Assembly (NCBI GenBank): GCA_001769535.1 | Contig: MEOH01000006.1 | Location: 62,001-126,000, forward strand | Length of the DNA stretch: 64,000 bases | Source of the DNA: Bacteroidetes bacterium GWF2_38_335 | GTDB lineage: Bacteria > Bacteroidota > Bacteroidia > Bacteroidales > GWF2-38-335 | Direction of reading: 5' to 3' | In this document: in pieces, positions 26,546-34,681 of the stretch | Position numbering within the stretch: the stretch's first letter is position 1 | Layout of the letters: each line of letters opens with the position of its first letter | Notes under the pieces: model-generated | The model's database searches: none | Seen by the model: the letters and a program-made list of their open reading frames with translations, nothing else | Told to the model about the DNA's origin: nothing | Translations under genes and position numbers: made by a program

Positions 26546-29188
26546 TCAGGACAATAATTTTTTATTTTCGAGTTTTTTTTTAAGAATCAAGAACACGGAA
26601 AATAGGGTTAAAGCCAAAATGGCGATTAAAAGAATGTATACTGTGTCGGAGGAGTCAGTTCCTTTTTTTTGTACAATGTTGCCGGTATCCCCAATTACGG
26701 AGATACCTGCCCAAAAATATGGATGGCAGCTCATTGCTTCTGATTGTGACAAATATTCGTTTACAGCCATTTGCATAGCAATATCTTTTGGATTACCTTT
26801 TATTAAATATCTGTAAAAGTTTTTAATTATCAGGTATCCGGAAACATCGTCTTCATTCCACAAAGAAACAACGACCGACTTTGCGCCCGATTGCAGGAAA
26901 GACCTTGCCAAACCGAGGACACCCTCACCATTCATGATTTTTCCGCTTCCGGTATTGCAACCGTTTAAGACTACCATATCTGCCAGGGTTTCGCTATTAT
27001 AAATTTCATAGGAATAAAGCAGGTTATCAAAGAGAGAATCTGTATTTCCGGAAAGTACAAAGGCCGAGAACAATGGTTCCTCTTTATTTACTAGGCAATG
27101 TCCTGACAGATGCACAACTTTATATTCGCTTAAAGCTTTTCTGATATTTTTTTCATTGGCTTCATTGTTTATTAAACAGTTGCCACCCATAATTTCAGAT
27201 ACATCACCGGCTTCCCTTTTGTTGTATTTGAGCCGGGGGAGAAATTTGCCATTAATTTCGGGGTAGAAGGGATTTTCGCTGATCAGGGAATGTTGGTAAT
27301 CAGGAGCAATGGCAATAAAATTTTTTCGGGCAGTATATGTTTTTTTTCTGTAGAAGGACAGGTAGGCCGAATAATCATAACTGATTGCATGATCCCTGAT
27401 AAGATATTGAGCATTTCTGAAACCATGTCCTTTTTTTCTTTCTTTTATAAGAATTTCAAAGGGAATCTGGTTTAATCGGGTATCCTGAATGATTGCAAGT
27501 CTCTTGCCATTAATTTCTTTTTCAACAGGATAAATCAGTTTTTTATAAAGTCTGTGTGATGTTTCAGCAAATTTTTCAAAGGAGCCTGTGTTAACTTTTC
27601 CAATATTAAAGCCTCTGATTAAAGAATTTATTTCAAAAAGGTCGCTGAAAAAAGCACTGTCAATAGTCACAGCTTTTACATTTAATTGATTGTGGTCAAT
27701 AACAAAAGTAAAAAGCATTGAATCGGTAAGACAATATTCGATGAGCACTTTGTCAGATTCCAGCTTCTTTTGTATTTCTTCAATGGGAACGAATGGCAGG
27801 GTGTATTTTTCGGTACTGCTTTTTTCGTATTTTTTCATTTTTTCCCTTACCAGTTCAATCTCATAAAATTTTTCAAACAGTTTATTTTCAGTCTCGACCA
27901 GATCTTTTTCATTACTTTTTTCGGCAATTGCCTTAAGCACGGCAATATCATATTTCAATTTGCGCTCCTTTTCTATTAATGAAGCCGGCACCCCGTCCAT
28001 TCGGTTCTTCAAAGCCCCTGCAATTGATTTTAACAACAATGATGATTTAGCCATTTCGGAATACTCGAACATTTTTTTCAGATATTTTTCCTCTTTATGA
28101 ATTTTATACAGTTCGTAGGCAGTAATTATTGCATTGTCCACAGTTTCCTTAAAGCTTGATGCAAAAAAGAAATTGCTTTCTTCAGAATAAAAGTCCCCAC
28201 GTGTCCTGCCAATTACATCAAAAGTCAGTTCAAATGTGTTGTATGCAGCAATTAGGTCTCTGATATTTCCGGTTTGGTATTTATATAAGCAATATAGCGC
28301 ATGGGCTTTGTAGCGCAGGGCGTAGAGTAGTCTTTCGTCGAAGGCTTTTTTATTAAACTTAGGGATTGAATAAATATAAGCTGTATCAATATCAGAATCA
28401 AAGAGCCTCAATGCTTTTTGAAAGTAGCATACAGATTTTTCAAAATCACCATTATTCTTATAGAAAAATGCCAGATGATTTAATATACTTATCAGTTCGC
28501 TATTGAATTTTTTTTCATCATGCTTCAATAAATTATAAGATTGTTTGAAATACTCCTCTGCATCTGAATTGTTATTGGCAGATAAACATAAAAGACCATA
28601 TCCGCCGTAAATTGAGGACAATTCACTGATATGCTCTGGAAATTGATTAAGTATTTTAATGGAATGATCTAAAATTTGTTTAGCATTTTTATACTCATTT
28701 AAGTTCTGATAAACATAGGCTAGAGATAAGTTTATTTTTACCATAAGAATATCATCGACCAGATGACTGTTTCTAGCTAAAACCAAAAGTTCTTTTGCCT
28801 TTTTGTAATTTCTTGAATAATAGTAATTTGTGCCTAATAGGAAATAAATGTTTTCAATCATGTTTTCAGTGAAACAATTATAAATAAACTGGTATTTTAG
28901 GGATTGTTTATAATAAATTTCAGCTAAATAATAATCACTATTACATTGGCTTTGAAATGCTAGTGTATTCAGGCAGAAATAGAATTTTTCAAGGTATTTT
29001 ATTCGTTCTTCACCGTAAATAGACTCTATAGATTTATTCTTTTTATTTAAAAAAAAATTAACGGCACTTGCAAATTCTTTTTTATTTATCATTGTATCCA
29101 ACTTATTGACTTGGAAAACAGCATTATTATCTTGTGAAATGCAAATACCCGAAACAGTAAATAATATTAAGAAATAAATTCCTTTCAT
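26546..29188 (-). CDS. exported TPR-CHAT caspase-like protein
   Basis: An 880-residue protein starting at 29188, where a signal peptide (MKGIYFLILFTVSGICIS) begins; the in-frame Met at 29212 lies in a terminator and is rejected. Residues ~30-400 are TPR-like helical repeats. The C-terminal CHAT domain (about 510-840) has catalytic His697 in HLSGHC and Cys744 in LNGCNTG, the dyad of caspase/separase-type CHAT proteases. A hydrophobic helix (about 850-869) followed by a Lys-rich tail anchors it in the inner membrane, so TPR and protease would face the periplasm. It ends an operon with an ECF sigma, a membrane anti-sigma and a polyproline peptide. Proteolysis of the anti-sigma is an attractive but unproven idea. 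Confidence 0.9.
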   Translation of the reverse strand: MKGIYFLILFTVSGICISQDNNAVFQVNKLDTMINKKEFASAVNFFLNKKNKSIESIYGEERIKYLEKFYFCLNTLAFQSQCNSDYYLAEIYYKQSLKYQFIYNCFTENMIENIYFLLGTNYYYSRNYKKAKELLVLARNSHLVDDILMVKINLSLAYVYQNLNEYKNAKQILDHSIKILNQFPEHISELSSIYGGYGLLCLSANNNSDAEEYFKQSYNLLKHDEKKFNSELISILNHLAFFYKNNGDFEKSVCYFQKALRLFDSDIDTAYIYSIPKFNKKAFDERLLYALRYKAHALYCLYKYQTGNIRDLIAAYNTFELTFDVIGRTRGDFYSEESNFFFASSFKETVDNAIITAYELYKIHKEEKYLKKMFEYSEMAKSSLLLKSIAGALKNRMDGVPASLIEKERKLKYDIAVLKAIAEKSNEKDLVETENKLFEKFYEIELVREKMKKYEKSSTEKYTLPFVPIEEIQKKLESDKVLIEYCLTDSMLFTFVIDHNQLNVKAVTIDSAFFSDLFEINSLIRGFNIGKVNTGSFEKFAETSHRLYKKLIYPVEKEINGKRLAIIQDTRLNQIPFEILIKERKKGHGFRNAQYLIRDHAISYDYSAYLSFYRKKTYTARKNFIAIAPDYQHSLISENPFYPEINGKFLPRLKYNKREAGDVSEIMGGNCLINNEANEKNIRKALSEYKVVHLSGHCLVNKEEPLFSAFVLSGNTDSLFDNLLYSYEIYNSETLADMVVLNGCNTGSGKIMNGEGVLGLARSFLQSGAKSVVVSLWNEDDVSGYLIIKNFYRYLIKGNPKDIAMQMAVNEYLSQSEAMSCHPYFWAGISVIGDTGNIVQKKGTDSSDTVYILLIAILALTLFSVFLILKKKLENKKLLS

Positions 29189-29210
29189 TGGCTCAAACTT
29201 ATAAAAAAAC

Positions 29211-29243
29211 AAAAAAAAAAGCAGGTTATTCCTGCTTTTTTTT
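29211..29243 (-). terminator. intercistronic terminator or attenuator
   Basis: Eight A plus GCAGG pairs with CCTGC plus eight T around a TTATT loop, a 13-bp stem, followed on the - strand by a run of ten T. It sits between the polyproline peptide stop and the CHAT start, so most transcripts should end after the peptide. Confidence 0.8.
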
Positions 29244-29343
29244 AATACCTTTTTGGTGGAGGTGGTGGAGGTGGTGGAGGAATTGTTGGTGGATCATCAG
29301 GATCATCCATCCTTCTTTTTAAATAAAGCTCATAAGTGCTCAT
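29242..29343 (-). CDS. 33-residue polyproline micropeptide
   Basis: A short frame of 33 residues: MSTYELYLKRRMDDPDDPPT, then I, nine consecutive Pro and KRY. It has no signal peptide. The Pro codons are CCT/CCA in a regular triplet, visible as a GGTGGAGGT pattern on the + strand. It lies between the anti-sigma (278 bases upstream) and a strong terminator, within the CHAT module. Nine prolines would stall ribosomes without EF-P, so it may act as a leader or sensor as well as a product. It could also be a partner or substrate of the CHAT protein. No family is known to me. Confidence 0.6.
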   Translation of the reverse strand: MSTYELYLKRRMDDPDDPPTIPPPPPPPPPKRY

Positions 29344-29621
29344 AATATTGTTTTTTAAAATTGCCTACTCTGTTTAAGCTTTTCGGCTTCCGCTGTTTTT
29401 TGTGAAAGGTTGAAATACCCTTTCCTTTCAACAATAAGATGCACTTAGTACGCATTAGTATGCACTTTTTTGCTTGTTTTCCACAAAAAAAAATCAAATA
29501 TTTCTTAACTAACTGATTACCTGATCTGAAAATTATCAAATATTTCACTGAAAAAGATGAATTTACATCTGAATATTTCTTATGTAATATGAAATACTAT
29601 TGGAAAGTCGAGCAGGTAAAA

Positions 29622-30362
29622 CTATTTTAGAATATTCAGTATTTCAAGGGCCTCGCTTTCCTTAAACTGTTTGTTTTCAACAATTTTATTAAGCAGTTTT
29701 ATGGCTTCGTCGTTTTTATCAAGTTGCAGATAGCATAAAGCCAGTTTCCATTCTGCTGCATCATAAAACAAATCGTTCCCCTTCAGGATGATTTCTTCAA
29801 GTTTTTTTGCAGCAATTTCATATTGGCCGCTTTCAAAATATGACAGACCCAGAAAAAAAAGAGCCGGGTCATTTTCGGGATTGACATTCAATTCCTGTGT
29901 AAATAAAAGAACAGCTTCTTTGTAATTTCCGGCATCATATGCTCTGAATCCGTCGGTAAGCGTGTCTTCATTACCTCTGGAATATGTTCCGGCATCAATT
30001 AGTTCATCATATTCGGCAATTACCTTTTTGCTGTCAAATTGTTCTGATTTAGTATATTTTAGAATTAGCAATGATGCTGCAATAAGAATAATCACCGCAG
30101 CAGAACTGAATAAGATTAATCTCAGAGAGCGGTTGCCGGCCTTATTGGATGAATATTTTTCTCCGAGTACCTCAATCTGATTATAATAATCAATTAACGG
30201 CTGATCCCTGTGGATTTTATTCATGAGTTCCTGGAACTTTAACTCTTCCTGCAAATCCTTATTTTCGCTCAGTTCCATGCGGAATGCCGACAATTCATCA
30301 TCTGCCAGGTCTCCATCCAGATACCGGTAAACTAAATCTATATGTCTTTTATTCCGAATCAT
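29622..30362 (-). CDS. membrane anti-sigma factor with exported TPR domain
   Basis: 246 residues. The N-terminal ~75 (LVYRYLDGDLADDELSAFRM) has the YLDG...L...E..fe pattern of short anti-sigma cytoplasmic domains. One membrane helix lies at about 82-102 (LILFSSAAVIILIAASLLIL). The C-terminal half (about 135-246) carries TPR repeats such as AYDAGNYKEAVLLFTQEL, expected in the periplasm. Its start overlaps the end of the ECF sigma gene by 14 bases, so the two are translationally coupled, typical for sigma/anti-sigma pairs. The exported TPRs would face the exported TPR-CHAT protein of the same operon. Zinc-binding HxxxCxxC is absent. Confidence 0.85.
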   Translation of the reverse strand: MIRNKRHIDLVYRYLDGDLADDELSAFRMELSENKDLQEELKFQELMNKIHRDQPLIDYYNQIEVLGEKYSSNKAGNRSLRLILFSSAAVIILIAASLLILKYTKSEQFDSKKVIAEYDELIDAGTYSRGNEDTLTDGFRAYDAGNYKEAVLLFTQELNVNPENDPALFFLGLSYFESGQYEIAAKKLEEIILKGNDLFYDAAEWKLALCYLQLDKNDEAIKLLNKIVENKQFKESEALEILNILK

Positions 30363-30900
30363 TTTTTTTCATTTTAGAGTAAATCCCGAAAAAATATTTC
30401 AGACATCGTTCTCTTCTTTTTTTGGCCGATGATTCACCTTTTAATTTCAATAACTTCGAAATTTCTATATAAGAAAGATTCTGACTTCTTAAGATTAAAA
30501 TTCTTTTACATTCTTCCCTGAGCAAATTGAAACTTTTTAAGGCTATTTCAATTGATTTGAATTCTTCAACCTCATCAGTTTCTTCAATTATCTCATTGTC
30601 GCTCTCTTTAAGTTCGATTTTCTTATTATGGTTCCTTCTGTTATAAAAAAACTCATTTACACAAGATCTGATAAAATAACTTTTAAAATCACTAATATTA
30701 ATCTCTCCATTTTTAATCTTTAAATACAACTTCAACATTACACTCTGAAAGGCATCCTTTGCTTCGGATTTTGTGCCGCCCTTTCCTGAAATAATATTTT
30801 GTACTTCAATCCAATACATTTCATAAATGTACCCGGTTATTTCAGGGCTGTTGTTTTTAATTCCCTGATATATTATTTCGTCAGAATATCTTCCTTTCAT
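30349..30900 (-). CDS. ECF sigma factor of the CHAT operon
   Basis: 183 residues with sigma2-like (SEAKDAFQSVMLKLYLKIKNG, SDFKSYFIRSCVNEFF) and sigma4-like regions (LREECKRILILRSQNLSYIE, SKLLKLKGESSAKKRRERC). It is divergent within the ECF family but its layout is clear. It leads an operon with a membrane anti-sigma, a polyproline peptide and a TPR-CHAT protein. A -7-like box (TATCTTAT) and a half CAGGTA palindrome lie in the 60 bases upstream. Autoregulation is possible; no ECF-type promoter of the TGCAACC kind is seen here. Confidence 0.9.
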   Translation of the reverse strand: MKGRYSDEIIYQGIKNNSPEITGYIYEMYWIEVQNIISGKGGTKSEAKDAFQSVMLKLYLKIKNGEINISDFKSYFIRSCVNEFFYNRRNHNKKIELKESDNEIIEETDEVEEFKSIEIALKSFNLLREECKRILILRSQNLSYIEISKLLKLKGESSAKKRRERCLKYFFGIYSKMKKNDSE

Positions 30901-30931
30901 TAATAAGATACAAACATCATTAAAAAGTGAC

Positions 30932-30947
30932 CAGGTAAAATTACTTT
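30932..30947. promoter_or_regulatory. half CAGGTA palindrome
   Basis: CAGGTA-AAAT-TACTTT keeps one perfect arm and half of the second. It lies 32 bases before the ECF sigma gene, about where the -33 region would be. Confidence 0.3.
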
Positions 30948-31056
30948 TTTTTTAGTTCGACACTAATTTTTTTTTACAATTGTTTGTAATACCCTATTAT
31001 TCAGATGTATATAAAATATGTAATTTTTACAATTCTTGTAAATTTTTTTCGAAAAA

Positions 31057-32499
31057 TTATTTATTCCTGAATGACCTGCTGAAAATAGCCAGAAATGTGT
31101 ATAGCTCCAAACGGCCAATGATCATTAAAAACGCCAGTAATATTTTTCCGGCTTCCGGGATTTCTGAAAAATTACTCACGGCACCGACTGAGCCGAGTCC
31201 CGGACCAATTCCTGCCATGGTGGTAGCTACACTGCTTGCTGAGGTTTGAATATTTGTTCCAATGGCAACCATCAACATTGTGCCGGCTAAAAATACCAGA
31301 AAATACCAAACGATAAATGTATAAACGGCTTGTGTAGTATTGCTGCTCAGAGCCTTTCCATTTACTTTTACCGGATTTACCGAATGTGGATTCATTAATT
31401 TATTGAACTGTTTTTTCAATCCCCTGACCAGAATCATATGCCTGAGCATTTTTATACCTCCGCTGGTTGATCCAACACTGCCTCCTGCAAACATGATGAA
31501 AAAAATTATCAGCAAGCCGGTTGTGGGCCAAAGCATGTAATCATCAGAAACAAAACCGGTACACGAAATAATGGATATAACCTGAAAAAAAGCATCCCTG
31601 AATGACTTTTCCAGTCCGAATTCACGGTTTTGATAAAGAATAAAGGTTACAATCAATGTCACTGCTAACACAAATGTGATAAAAAACTTCCATTCATCAT
31701 TTTGCTTTATTTTCCTGAAATCTCCGGTAACAAAATAGAAATGGATTACAAAGTTTGTTGCTGCCAGTAACATGAAAATTGCAGTTACATATTGCAGATA
31801 AGGTGAATACTCGATAAAGCTGCTGTTTTTAGGTGAAAAACCTCCAGTGGCTACCGTTCCGAAGGCATGACAGATACTTTCGTACCAGTTCATATTTCCT
31901 GCCATCAACAGGATAATCTGTAAAACTGTCAGGCCGACATAAATCAGGACCAGACTTCGGGCAACGGTCTTCGTGCGGGCGTGGATCTTTTCCTGAAATG
32001 ATGATTCAAGGGAAAATAAACTCTGTCCGCCAATATTAAGCGAGGGTACAATCACAATCACCAGAACAACAATTCCTATTCCGCCTACCCAATGAGTCAT
32101 GCTGCGCCAAAACAAAATGGATTTGGGCAGGATTTCTATATCCTTTAATATTGATGACCCGGTTGTGGTAAAACCTGATGACGACTCAAAAAACGCATCT
32201 GTAAAAGAAGGTATTGAACCGCTGAAAAGATACGGAAGTGCTCCTGCAACTGCCGTAAACAACCAGGCCAGGGTTACGGTTAAATAAGCATCCCTGACAT
32301 AGATTTTTTCAACCTTGTAAGTGCGTGTAAAATGCATAAGAGCGGCAGTCAATGCAAGAAGAATAGCTGATGTATATACAAATGGGGTAATCGGTTCATT
32401 GTAAATAAGCGCGATTATAATACAGGATAATACAGCAAAAACTTCAATCAGAAAAATCCTGCTTAGAACGAAGAAAATATTTTGATAATTGATTTTCAT
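31057..32499 (-). CDS. trkH: TrkH-family potassium uptake protein
   Basis: A 480-residue integral membrane protein. It contains the four pore-loop segments of the Trk/Ktr/HKT superfamily: SSGFTTTGSS (about residue 105), ATGGFSPKN, ISCTGFVSDD and AGIGPGLGSVG, each with the selectivity-filter Gly. Membrane helices fill the rest. It forms the K+ translocating subunit; the usual cytoplasmic NAD-binding partner TrkA is not in the window. The next gene upstream is a sensor kinase/response regulator pair, which could control ion or envelope homeostasis. A TTGACT/AGTCAA inverted repeat lies before it. Confidence 0.95.
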   Translation of the reverse strand: MKINYQNIFFVLSRIFLIEVFAVLSCIIIALIYNEPITPFVYTSAILLALTAALMHFTRTYKVEKIYVRDAYLTVTLAWLFTAVAGALPYLFSGSIPSFTDAFFESSSGFTTTGSSILKDIEILPKSILFWRSMTHWVGGIGIVVLVIVIVPSLNIGGQSLFSLESSFQEKIHARTKTVARSLVLIYVGLTVLQIILLMAGNMNWYESICHAFGTVATGGFSPKNSSFIEYSPYLQYVTAIFMLLAATNFVIHFYFVTGDFRKIKQNDEWKFFITFVLAVTLIVTFILYQNREFGLEKSFRDAFFQVISIISCTGFVSDDYMLWPTTGLLIIFFIMFAGGSVGSTSGGIKMLRHMILVRGLKKQFNKLMNPHSVNPVKVNGKALSSNTTQAVYTFIVWYFLVFLAGTMLMVAIGTNIQTSASSVATTMAGIGPGLGSVGAVSNFSEIPEAGKILLAFLMIIGRLELYTFLAIFSRSFRNK

Positions 32500-32532
32500 A
32501 CCGAAAGAGAATTGAATTAAAGACTTGTAAAG

Positions 32533-32548
32533 TTGACTTTGCAGTCAA
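32533..32548. promoter_or_regulatory. inverted repeat before trkH
   Basis: TTGACT-TTGC-AGTCAA is a perfect 6-4-6 palindrome 33 bases upstream of the trkH start. It is a candidate operator with no matching second copy seen. Confidence 0.35.
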
Positions 32549-32625
32549 TGCGCCCCTGTGGGTTGTTTGTTGGGTAATTGGTCTTTTTTTCAATTCTCGT
32601 TTTTCTTCGGTATGTGTTTTTCATT

Positions 32626-34473
32626 TTAAATGATTTTTTTACTCAGGGGCAACCTGAAACAGAACCTGCTCCCCGCACCCGGAGAGCTTTCGGCCCAGAT
32701 TTCCCCATTTTGTTTGGTTATTATGTCTTTTGAGATATACAATCCTAATCCGGTTCCCTTTGAAACCGACCCTGGTACCCTGAAATACTTGTCGAAAATT
32801 CTTGGGAGGTACTCAGCAGAAATTCCCTTTCCGAAATCCTCCACACAAAACTCAACAAACTTGTTATTTGCCTTCAGCTCTATGCGTACTTTACTGCCCT
32901 TGTCGGAGTACTGAATGGCATTATTCACTAAATTTAGCAGCACCCATGCGGTTTTCTCATTGTCTCCAAAAAAGGGAGGAAGTGTTTCAGGTAAAATATA
33001 TTCAATAAAAATGTTATTTTCTGCTGCTTGTTTTTCTGATGATTCCCTTATATAATCAACAACCTGAACAGGATTCACGGGCTTCAGATCAAATCGGAAA
33101 TTTCCTGTTTCGATCTGACTGATTTCCAATAATTCTGAGGTGATATTCAGCATTTTTCCGGTCTCACCTTTCAAGGTCTCAATAAGCTCGGATTGTTCTG
33201 AATTCAGATTTCCAATTCTCGAATCGCTGAGCAGTTTAAGATTAAGTTTTAAGGAGGCAATAGGTGTTTTCAGCTGGTGTGAGATGGCTGCAATAAAATC
33301 AGTTTTGGCTTCATCCTGTTCAAGAAAACGAGTAATATTTTTCAAGATAATGACATATCCTGCAGGGGTAATATTGCTTCCTTCACCGGAAAGCAATACC
33401 TGAAAAACCTCTTTCGAATAATATGCAGGCTTGTTTTCAGAAACAATTTTAATAGACGAAAACTCAGGTTTTTCAATATACATATTATCAGAAAAATCGC
33501 TGAAAATATCTCTGAGCAAACGATTTAAGCCAATGACTTCGGATACTTTTTTTCCGGTAATTTCCTTTGAACTTACACCAATAAGTTTACATGCCAGAAG
33601 ATTTGAAAAAATGATGTCAAAATTTTCATTGAGTCCGATAATGGCATCATTCATATTATTGATGATGGTTTCGGTTCTCTTTTTCTCGAACAGCAATTGC
33701 GACAAGTTTGAATGCTCGTACTCGTTCAGCTTTCCGGCCATTGAATTGAATGCTCCGGCAAGCTCTTCCAATTCATCCCTCGATTTAAAATCCAGCTTTT
33801 GTTCATAATTCCTGTTTGCAATTTCCCTGATTCCGGCTGTAAGCTGCTTCAGTGGCCTGATAATACTTTTCGGGTAAATCAAAGAAAAATAAGCTCCTAT
33901 AAAAAAGCATGCCGCACCAATAAGTGAAAGTAAAAGAAATGCCCTGCTGGCAGTCCGGTTCAATGAATCATTTTTATAAATAATGGCGTTGCGGTTTTTA
34001 TCTGAAACCTTTATAATATCGTTTCTGACTTTTTTATACTGCGGCAAAAGAGTTTCAAAGAAAAAAACTCTGGCATTTGTTGTGTCATTCAAACTTTTAT
34101 CCAGCATTTTAACAAACAATCCATAGGACTGGTTAAGAGATTCAACCAGATTATTTTCGCCCGATTCGGTTATATTATTATTCACGTCTTTGAGATGTTC
34201 CTCAAAGCGTTGTTTTTCTTTTTCAATGCTATCAATATTTTCAGTGGAGCGATCATAAAAAATTATTTCCATCTGCAAATTTTCGATCTCATCAATAGTT
34301 TTGACAAGATATTCGGCAGATTCCACTGACTGATAGTTTTCATGAAGCATGGCTTCGGAACGGTCCGAAAGATTGGAAATAAAATATGAGCCTGTAACCC
34401 ATAATAGCACAATCATTACGGTAAGAAAACCGAAGCCGAAATACAATTTCTTTCTGATGCTTAACCTTATCAT
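32626..34473 (-). CDS. membrane sensor histidine kinase (HAMP-PAS)
   Basis: A 615-residue kinase. Two membrane helices (about 9-31 and 178-202) enclose a helical periplasmic sensor domain. A HAMP domain (about 203-255), PAS (about 265-370), HisKA with His in AAISHQLKTPIASLK and an ATPase domain with NLVNNAIQYS, EDFGKGIS and GTGLGLYIS follow. It is placed between an NtrC-type regulator upstream and trkH downstream, all on the same strand, so it is the likely kinase for that regulator. The periplasmic four-helix type sensor suggests a small-molecule or envelope cue. Confidence 0.94.
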   Translation of the reverse strand: MIRLSIRKKLYFGFGFLTVMIVLLWVTGSYFISNLSDRSEAMLHENYQSVESAEYLVKTIDEIENLQMEIIFYDRSTENIDSIEKEKQRFEEHLKDVNNNITESGENNLVESLNQSYGLFVKMLDKSLNDTTNARVFFFETLLPQYKKVRNDIIKVSDKNRNAIIYKNDSLNRTASRAFLLLSLIGAACFFIGAYFSLIYPKSIIRPLKQLTAGIREIANRNYEQKLDFKSRDELEELAGAFNSMAGKLNEYEHSNLSQLLFEKKRTETIINNMNDAIIGLNENFDIIFSNLLACKLIGVSSKEITGKKVSEVIGLNRLLRDIFSDFSDNMYIEKPEFSSIKIVSENKPAYYSKEVFQVLLSGEGSNITPAGYVIILKNITRFLEQDEAKTDFIAAISHQLKTPIASLKLNLKLLSDSRIGNLNSEQSELIETLKGETGKMLNITSELLEISQIETGNFRFDLKPVNPVQVVDYIRESSEKQAAENNIFIEYILPETLPPFFGDNEKTAWVLLNLVNNAIQYSDKGSKVRIELKANNKFVEFCVEDFGKGISAEYLPRIFDKYFRVPGSVSKGTGLGLYISKDIITKQNGEIWAESSPGAGSRFCFRLPLSKKII

Positions 34474-34557
34474 TTTGCTTATTTTTATAATTTACCTGCA
34501 AAGTAAATTATTAAATAAGGGAATTGCATAACTATTTAAATGCCAAAATATGCTTCA

Positions 34558-34576
34558 TTGCAAATTGCAATTGCAA
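34558..34576. repeat. three overlapping TTGCAA units
   Basis: TTGCAA occurs three times within 19 bases in the gap between the NtrC-type regulator and its kinase. The self-complementary units could be a regulator site; there is no sigma-54 promoter at the required spacing beside them. Confidence 0.3.
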
Positions 34577-34681
34577 ATACATGATAATAAGCAGATTATA
34601 AATATAAATGATTTTTAATACAAAAAAGATTTCCAAGAACACCCTATCAAAATAAAAGACACCATATTATTTTGAAATGGT

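Noticed and set aside
29330..29548. 72-residue - strand frame upstream of the polyproline peptide
   Set aside because: Low-complexity K/Q-rich reading with no start context; its end overlaps the peptide start in another frame.
29612..29628. CAGGTA half at the anti-sigma gene end
   Set aside because: Only one arm of the palindrome is present and it overlaps a stop codon rather than an upstream region.
26546..30900. CHAT operon as a CRISPR-linked Craspase locus
   Set aside because: No gRAMP/Cas7-11, Csx30/Csx31 or repeat array is present; only the logic is similar.
34474..34681. Sigma-54 promoter before the sensor kinase
   Set aside because: TTGGCA and TGCA occur on the - strand, but the GG-GC distance is about 16 bases instead of 10.
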